Source: Hyaloperonospora brassicae (taxonomy: Eukaryota; Oomycota; Peronosporomycetes; Peronosporales; Peronosporaceae). From it: a stretch of 64,000 bases of DNA. The stretch lies in assembly GCA_947650285.1 (NCBI GenBank), contig CANTFL010000183.1, positions 186,001 through 250,000 of the forward strand, in the 5' to 3' direction. The position numbers and the translations under genes were made by a program. Positions 57,401 through 64,000 of the stretch are shown here, in pieces (the first letter of the stretch is position 1; each line of letters starts with the position of its first letter). Below the pieces are notes generated by a model. That model saw only the letters and a list, made by a program, of their open reading frames with translations, did no database searches and was not told the DNA's origin.

Positions 57401-58742
57401 CTTGAACACTAACAATTAATTCTTAGACATTACATTACTTTTCGTGCTTATTTGGTATTTCTTATATTTAAACTTTAAAGGAGGAAACAACTAGATACGT
57501 GGATAGTTTAAATTGGTACCAAAAACGAAAAAAGCTCTACTTTGTGAACCATGTGTATTACATACGTCCCCGGTCGTATCAATGTCGAGTATGCGCGACT
57601 GCAACTACGTTTATGAAAAGAAGTCGAAAGCATGATTATGTCTAAATTTTTAATGTACTATCATGTATTGACGCACCATCCCTCTTATTTTTTGCGACCT
57701 CAAGAACCTTGTAACTATCATTTTTTTAATACAAAAGACTCCATGGACGTTTTACAAGATACCGAATAATCAGGCTGCCACTTTCTATGCGGACCTTCGT
57801 TAAATCTAAGCAACATCAGTATCCGCCATAAGCACACAAACATCCAATATCAGGGTTCCATTGGCAATTATATCGATCGCCCCGATCAATGAAGCCGTTT
57901 CATGCATAACTTCGATGTCAGCTAAATTGTATGCCCTTAAGTGAGGCAAAGACTAGCAAGAACAAAATGGTAATACGTGCGATCTGTTGGTGTAGCCGAC
58001 TCTTTATAGTCATATAAGAGCGCGCCCCCGCCCTCCGATAAGAGTTCGATTTGATAAAAAATAAACGCATCTGTCAAAGAGCGGTGCATTTTATAACATT
58101 GCTAGTGTGAAGACACACGGCTTCATTCGGGACGCAGAATTATTTGAATGTGGAGAGAATTTACAACACAGAGATTTTAGATCAGCAAGTCAGTAAAGAT
58201 CTTTGGACAATACATATCTAGAGCGCCTATCGAAGTAGATGTATAAATAAAAGGCTCAAATACTCTGATAAGTACGTCAATGTATTGTTGCACTCTTTGG
58301 TTTAGTAAGGTACGCGCACGTATGTAAAGATAGATGACAATGCCCGCTGGATATCTTTGCAGTTACCGAGGGAATGCTGTCAATGATTATCTGCTATCCT
58401 GAGAGAGGTTTAATTTTGTAATGCCTAATGTTTAGTTGTCATTCGTCTCTATAGTACAATGGTTCTCAGACGTGATTGAATACGAACTCAGTGGTGAATC
58501 GTCGTCGCACCGAACGCGGTCTAAATACCGAAAAACATTTTTTTAGACCAATTATATTTTTGCCTGAGCTAGACCACAGAGGCTTACTCACGACCCCAGC
58601 GAAACAACTGTATAGTTGCTGAGCAAAGTCTACTACTGGATATATAAAATACAGATCTCATCATTGATTACATATAGCATTACATTGCCGTCGTCGCAAA
58701 CATGCCACATCTCGGAGACAACTGTGCATTTGACAATCACGC
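54458..58742. other. No gene recognised
   Basis: The first few hundred bases are the 5' flank of the codanin homologue. From about 55700 the sequence turns AT-rich and frames become short. No repeats or RNA genes were noticed. Confidence 0.45.
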
Positions 58743-59084
58743 TTGAGCGTGTCAATTCGCAAAGCTCGATCTAATGACGTATCATGTTTGAAAGCTGGGG
58801 TACTTGGTCTCTCATTTGGCCACAGCTTTGCCAGTGTAAAAGTAGCTTCATTATCCGTGATAAACGGCAAATTGTCGATATTCGGGATCGTTGAACTCGT
58901 GCGAACGATACTAGAAGTAAAAGCAACATATGTGATCAGTGTTGATCTCGGCTGTCAGGACTTCAACATGCATTTCACCGGCACTGCAACTCGACTAGGT
59001 CAAGTTGCACATGGCGTAAGTTTAGTCCTCCCATCATTCAATGCTGGTCTCATTGTCGTCCCGCACGTCACGACATCTTCATGA
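58743..59084 (+). CDS. Hypothetical 113-residue ORF
   Basis: An open frame with alternating hydrophobic composition (LGLSFGHSFASVKVASLSVI, LVRTILEVKATYVISVDLGC, GVSLVLPSFNAGLIVV). It stands out in a region of short frames, but begins with a non-ATG or internal start and matches no family I know. It could be a fragment of a decayed gene. Confidence 0.2.
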   Translation: MSVSIRKARSNDVSCLKAGVLGLSFGHSFASVKVASLSVINGKLSIFGIVELVRTILEVKATYVISVDLGCQDFNMHFTGTATRLGQVAHGVSLVLPSFNAGLIVVPHVTTSS

Positions 59085-61031
59085 TCCGACAAAACGACTG
59101 CATCTCCTCGTTGCATTTGTCAAGTTGTCCCTTGTCAGCCAATCGGGTGAGGTCGGAACTTACCTGTTATAGGTCTAGCACAGTCTCTTTACCTTCATGA
59201 CCTGTCAGAAGCAGTATCTTTGTACATAATTTTCATCGTTATAGCTATCACCTGAATTTCATTGCACGACCAACCGGAGCATTTAGCCTCTGAGATACCG
59301 AGACCGTCAAAACAACAGAATTTCAATGTTTTTGGGGCTAGACAATTATTTGAAGCTTATTGTTTGTGTGGAACATTGCAGCGGAATGTTCTGCCTATAC
59401 TGATCGTTCAAACAACCTACACCAACGACAATCGAGATCGATCTTCATAAAACCGTACAAGCATTGTAGAGCGCAGATGACCGCATCATGTACTAGTCGT
59501 GGATTATCTAAGCTACGATGGTTATCATTCGAACATGTGAATGTGGTTTGTGTACATTATCGGGTCCGCCAGCCCATCACCCTTCCCAAATCGAATCCCT
59601 AAGTAAAAATATTGCTGAGTTGCTCAGACTGTTCAATGCTTGTGCAAGCATTCCTTCGTTTACTACAACTTACCAAACAAGTTGAATCAATACAATGCGC
59701 GTATGTGCAGTAAAGACTCCGAAGGTCGCATCTGCACAGTAAGAACGTGCAGGCGCTATGTAGCTTCACCCATAGCACCAGGCGACTCTTCGAGTGCTCT
59801 TGGCGCGGAAAAACCGTTACAGTCAAACGACGAAGGTTCATGTGGCGAAGTGCCATATAATGATGACTCATTGTAAGTTGGATACCATCTACTCAGCCGA
59901 TTTTGATAATGTATCCGACCACATCCACGAGCAAAGTCGTCCGTCAAATGGTCCAGAGAGGTAGTGTCGACTCGACAGACTCGCCGTGGCACTTGGAGAT
60001 CATTGAAACATCTTCGGGTCGATAAACGATCAAACGAATCGCATCACGCAGACTTTATAAGTTTGCATGGCCTTGCGCCTTGATCCTGATAACAAGCCGC
60101 GTGTGCCTTCACAGTGGCAACTGGACCGATGTTCTGATATCCAAATGCTCTCGTTACACGACAATTTGACTCGTCAACGCTCCATTGCCATTGCACGCCA
60201 GAATAATTACATGCTGCATCGAGTCCATCATCGACTTTTGAAATCATTTCAAATACTAGTAGTGATGCGGATTGTTATAGCTGGCCCGGGACCGTTGCAA
60301 GTCGTGCGCTTTGTCGCGCCGATGTCGTGTCACGATCACCGTGGTATATTTGGTCTTGTACATGCACCTGTTTGCATAGCTTGACGAAGCCTATTGACCA
60401 AGCAACGAGATACATAGCTCTCTCCATTCGATCACGCCTATGTCGTGACCGACTGGAGCTCGTTCGCTCGGCCATCGCTCATTGACTCGAAGCCCAACGC
60501 GTGGACTTGCTGTATCTTTAAATAAGGCAATCGACTTCATTGCGTGTTGGGCTACTGCGCTTGCGTTCGGTCAGTCCGATTGACCGGAGGGTTTTGTTTT
60601 GTCGAAAGCGACAGAGCTCTCACAGCTCACATCGTTGACTAGCATCGAAGATGGCGTCATGGAAACTGCGCAACACTGCGGCGTCACGAGATACACGGTC
60701 TGCCAATGAGCAGTTGTCGGTATTTACAATCGCTGCTAATCTAGTATCCACTCGATTACGGAATGCAGCGTCATGACCGATTCGTGCCGCTTTTGCCTCG
60801 AATGAAGGCTGACTTTCTGGACGAGCAGGTAGTTGCATCTCATTAGCAAACTGAGCAACAGCAACTGTCTATCTGTATCATTTTCTAGTTCGAGCAAAGT
60901 ATTTGCACCCGGTTTCATGGCTACTGTGTCTAGCCGTCCATCGTTCACGAGCAGGTCCTATCTAGTCGACGTACCGCGAAGCAATCAGCTTTGATACGGC
61001 TATAGCGCATCCGATAAAGCGTGGAGTTTCT
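59085..61031. other. No gene recognised
   Basis: Scattered short frames (for example 60067-60384, plus), none with a motif. The right end may contain more of the LINE whose RNase H starts at 61032. Confidence 0.35.
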
Positions 61032-61560
61032 GTGAAATTACGAGTCGCAACCACTTCGCTTACCAACTATGCAGCATCCGTCAACAGCCTGATCTCTGCC
61101 ATTCTTCGATGGAGGGATCAAAACAATCCCGGACCAGGAGGCGTCGAATCTGTGACAGTGCGAGTTCACGCTTCGACACATACGGCTCGAATCGTGTGGC
61201 TGGCTAGCATGGCGCTTGGGTTATCGACGTCGACGCACACCATGGCCTATTATGACGGACTCGTTCATGGCTCGCAGCAGGCGAAGACTAGCGGATTTGG
61301 TTCGCTGCATGTTGTTGAAGGTAGTCTACCGGTTATCACAGCGCTCAATTGTACTGCTTACCAGGCAAGACGCACTTTGCTTCACTTGATCGAAAGGCGT
61401 GGGCACTAGCTGATGAATTCGCGGTCGTAAGCTGAGCTTGCCTTTGCCGGCAAGTGAACAAGGCAGCAGACCTTGCTGCAAATGTTGCAATGGGTACCAG
61501 GCGATCGCTTCAAGTTCACGCACCGACTGACTGAGGTACAGCTTAATAACATCAGGAGCA
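61032..61560 (+). pseudogene. LINE RNase H remnant
   Basis: The open part (61032-61409) contains NNPGPGGVESVTVRVH and AYYDGLVHGSQQAKTSGFGSL, the first half of a LINE-type RNase H domain. Beyond the stop the same protein continues, with a frame change, as NKAADLAANVAMGTRRSLQV and HAPTD. These blocks correspond to those at 11522-11839 and 16255-16650. The leading Asp of the usual DGG-RGNPGPGG motif is not preserved. Inactive remnant. Confidence 0.75.
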
Positions 61561-62197
61561 CGTCCACCCCGAAGTCAGCCGTTGGTGAGCGATCTCGATC
61601 AGTGTGGACATATGACAGAATACGCGCTGCTCGCGGACTGCCTGCGTGTGGGCAGCGGTAACCGCTAAATGGTAGCGAGAAGACTTGCACTGCGTGCGAT
61701 TGCATACTAGACGGTCAGAGGTAGGGACGCCGGATAGCTAGAAGTCTCTGAACAGGATATTGCGGTCGCCATCGTGCCTCGAGATGCCTCACCTTCAATT
61801 GGAAGTAAAGCGTAGAAACTCATGGAATGAAGCTATTCGTTTCCAGATGAACGAGACGACACCACTCGGCCACTCATTTGCACGAACGGGGACTTGCGTC
61901 ACGAAGTTGAGTATCACAGCAATACTTTGTCTACTGTGACAGAAGTAGACGACACGTTGAAGCGACCGTAAGTCGCGTCGGGAAGCAAAGGGTATAAGAC
62001 CTGATCGAAGCTGTACAAGGACCGCAAGATCAAGTGGCATTCCCCACACACAGAGCGACGGCATTGAGTACGAAAAGGCAAGTGTCACACAAGATTTTAC
62101 TCTCCAGTTTTTACTCTTGCGTGCTCAAGTGCCCGAGCTCAGCAGCTACGGGACGGTCCACCATGTCGCATCACACGCGACCACTCTACTTCACAGT
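61561..62197. other. No gene recognised; 3' flank of the epimerase-like gene
   Basis: No frame with a motif. No obvious polyadenylation signal could be assigned with confidence. Confidence 0.35.
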
Positions 62198-63181
62198 CTA
62201 AGCAGAGCGCGTCGTGACCGTGATTTCAGAGGACACAGTGTAGCGCACATCAGTGCTCTGCACAAACTTTTCAGTCACCTTTCCACACCCGATCGCGAGC
62301 ATCTTACGGTATTCCTCGACACCGAGGCCAGCCTTTGCACCTTCCGTCCAGGGGTTCCACACGACGCACGACGATGGATCAGAAATCGGTCGGTGGTTGC
62401 CGTTCCCGTATTGTGCGAATTGCCTGACAGCGACGTCTTGGACGAACCCAACACCTTTGACGGACGCAACCACATCGAGCCCGACGTCCTTGTACGCGCT
62501 GTCGACCTGTGACGTGATGCCGAACATCTCGCGCGAGTCGGTCTGGTTCGTCCGTGTGACCCGGTCGTAGTATTCAAGGCCCTGCAAGCCCCGAACTACG
62601 ACACCATCGTTCAGGACGTCAGGGACGCTCAAGTAGCTCGTCAGCAGTACGCCCACGTAAAATGCCGCCGAGCCTAGGTTAGACACGGTCAGTTTGGTGA
62701 GGAGCCGATCAGCGGACACATTCACCTTGTACCGTAGCTCGAACTTTTCAGGCCAGATCTGAAAGGTGGCCTCGGTCCAAGTCAAGATGAAGGTCGCAGA
62801 AGTATAATCGACACCATGATCCGGCCGCGGCTGCTCCAAACTCTCGAGGGTCCACATAGAAGTACGGGCAAACCCATGCTCGGGGCCAGTGAAGCTGTCG
62901 ACGGACTCCACGATCGGGAAGTTGACAGAGATACCGCCACGAACGGGGTTCGCCCCGTTAGTCGGCGACTGGCTCACAAACAGGACGTTCACGTCGGGTT
63001 GAGAGGTCGTGGTGTACGATAGCACTTGCGCACCCAGGAGGGACACCTTCGCGGTCGCGCCACTCGGATGCATGACTGTAACCAGCTCGTTGGCAGCGCC
63101 GGGCGATGATGCACACAGCGTCGACGCCAGCATCGTCGACGACACCAGGGCCGCGGTCTTGAGCAGGAACGAATGGACCAT
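62198..63181 (-). CDS. Secreted glucose-6-phosphate 1-epimerase-like protein, probably inactive
   Basis: A 327-residue single-exon gene starting at ATG 63179-63181. Residues 1-23 are a signal peptide (short basic start, hydrophobic core, LCA-SS cleavage region), so the product should be exported. The rest is a galactose-mutarotase-type beta-sandwich of the hexose-6-phosphate mutarotase family: RGGISVNFPI (81-90), EHGFARTSMW (101-110), VVWNPW (273-278). In active members a His in the LLHSY/LHTY block and a Glu in the VEPG/CIEPG block act in catalysis. Here the blocks read LLTSY (Thr181) and AIGCG (Gly298). His102 of EHGFAR is kept. The fold is likely intact but the mutarotase reaction unlikely. 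A carbohydrate-binding or other extracellular role is possible; that is inference. Confidence 0.85.
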   Translation of the reverse strand: MVHSFLLKTAALVSSTMLASTLCASSPGAANELVTVMHPSGATAKVSLLGAQVLSYTTTSQPDVNVLFVSQSPTNGANPVRGGISVNFPIVESVDSFTGPEHGFARTSMWTLESLEQPRPDHGVDYTSATFILTWTEATFQIWPEKFELRYKVNVSADRLLTKLTVSNLGSAAFYVGVLLTSYLSVPDVLNDGVVVRGLQGLEYYDRVTRTNQTDSREMFGITSQVDSAYKDVGLDVVASVKGVGFVQDVAVRQFAQYGNGNHRPISDPSSCVVWNPWTEGAKAGLGVEEYRKMLAIGCGKVTEKFVQSTDVRYTVSSEITVTTRSA

Positions 63182-64000
63182 ACTGTTGTGGTGACAAAGG
63201 AGGGCCCGTGGGGGGTGGCGGTGGTGGTGGTGACGCCGAAGGTGCGCTTACGGTGAAGGAGGTGAATTCCGGAATGACGACTACAGACGATCGATGCAGA
63301 CGTTCGAGCCCACGGGCAAAGTCGCTGCAGGAGCAGCAGGTGCGACGTGCTCGCGCAGGACACAAACGAGATGGGACGGCGTCGAATCGCTGGCGGAAGG
63401 GCTCAGTGGACAGGGCCATCCCCATCTTGAGATGCAGGGCAGCTGCTGAAGAGGGCCTCACGTGCGTGACACGCGCGACACGTTTAGCGTTTGCGATGCA
63501 CTTTTCCCGCTCGCGTAGCCGGTGTGCCCTGCGACAGACAGGCTGACCGATGCATAGATTCGTGCACGTCAGCGTTCGACCAGGTGCGACACAGCGCCAA
63601 GTGTTTCATTGATGCAAAAGCTGTCGTCGGTCAATCTTCATGACGAGCTCAAACGAAGTTGGGTCCGGCTCATAACTTTCGAGCGACATGTGCTCTTCCT
63701 CTCTCTCTCTACCTCTCCAGTACCAAGCACATGACTGAATCTCTCGCGCGGAATGTCGTGGGTGACACCCAGTACGGACGTCGTACCATTCGAATTAGTG
63801 AGCACGAGCGCATTGGATCAGTGCGTCGCGGGCTGTGCGTCGAAGCAATTGCGCCAAGACGCCCCCCCCCTCAACCCATAGATAGACGCTGCCGAACTTT
63901 CGCTCGAGGTCGAATCCAAATGCCCGTGTGACAAAGTCGTGGAAGCCCGTCTGTGCTGCAGGATCTGTGCAAGCGCATGCCCGCTTGGGGGTGGAGGAGG
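63182..64000. other. 5' flank of the epimerase-like gene; no gene recognised
   Basis: A G-rich run (GTGGGGGGTGGCGGTGG) lies just upstream of the start codon. Several frames cross the GC-rich part but lack motifs. 63562-63606 resembles 39083-39127. A C9 run occurs near 63861. Confidence 0.4.

Noticed and set aside
62958..63461. 167-residue minus-strand frame overlapping the epimerase start
   Set aside because: Out of frame with the epimerase, low-complexity in part and without motifs; GC-rich by-product.

Overview
The window looks like nuclear DNA of a plant-pathogenic oomycete, most likely a downy mildew or Phytophthora relative. The evidence is a decayed array of LWY/WY modules (the fold of oomycete RXLR-type effectors), LINE remnants with a C-terminal RNase H domain, a chromodomain-type Ty3/Gypsy element, spliceosomal introns with GT..AG borders (113 and 86 bp), and long AT-rich stretches without genes. 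Nothing is prokaryotic: I see no operons and no Shine-Dalgarno spacing.

Layout. 1-11170 is a nested transposon. A LINE reverse-transcriptase reading frame (about 480-817, continuing 8806-11170) is split by a complete 7,983-bp Ty3/Gypsy element (818-8800, minus strand) with 393-bp LTRs, a 5-bp target duplication GCAGG, PBS, PPT and gag-protease-RT-RNase H-integrase-chromodomain, all carrying point stops and frameshifts. A second, antisense (plus-strand) gene, also decayed, lies between its left LTR and the end of pol and overlaps it (1339-2946). 11522-17330 holds further debris: a LINE RNase H fragment, a diverged solo LTR of a related Gypsy family, an unclassified retroelement leader, GATC-rich tandem repeats and another LINE RNase H fragment. 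17331-36760 is AT-rich and nearly featureless apart from a second copy of that leader with its own GATC-rich array. 36770-38408 is a broken LWY-repeat effector gene. 38409-64000 is more GC-balanced and holds the only intact-looking host genes: a three-exon SCI1-like nuclear protein (41581-42748, plus), a 1,411-residue codanin-1 homologue (50222-54457, minus) and a secreted glucose-6-phosphate 1-epimerase-like protein (62198-63181, minus).

Main observations. (1) The Gypsy element is packed from end to end, LTRs and coding sequence alike, with short perfect hairpins (8-11-bp stems, 2-10-nt loops, often one every 30-40 bases). At least 14 stems of 10 bp or more can be read by eye where well under one is expected. 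The pattern recurs in the diverged solo LTR, with one covarying pair, and in other retroelement debris, but is not obvious in the host genes. (2) The same element carries an antisense coiled-coil gene that overlaps pol. (3) The codanin homologue retains an EFPxL / KRRIT block resembling the ASF1-binding B-domain motif. (4) The secreted epimerase homologue has lost the family's catalytic His and Glu.

The intact genes show no operon-like relation to each other. Function calls rest on motif recognition by eye, and no database search was run.
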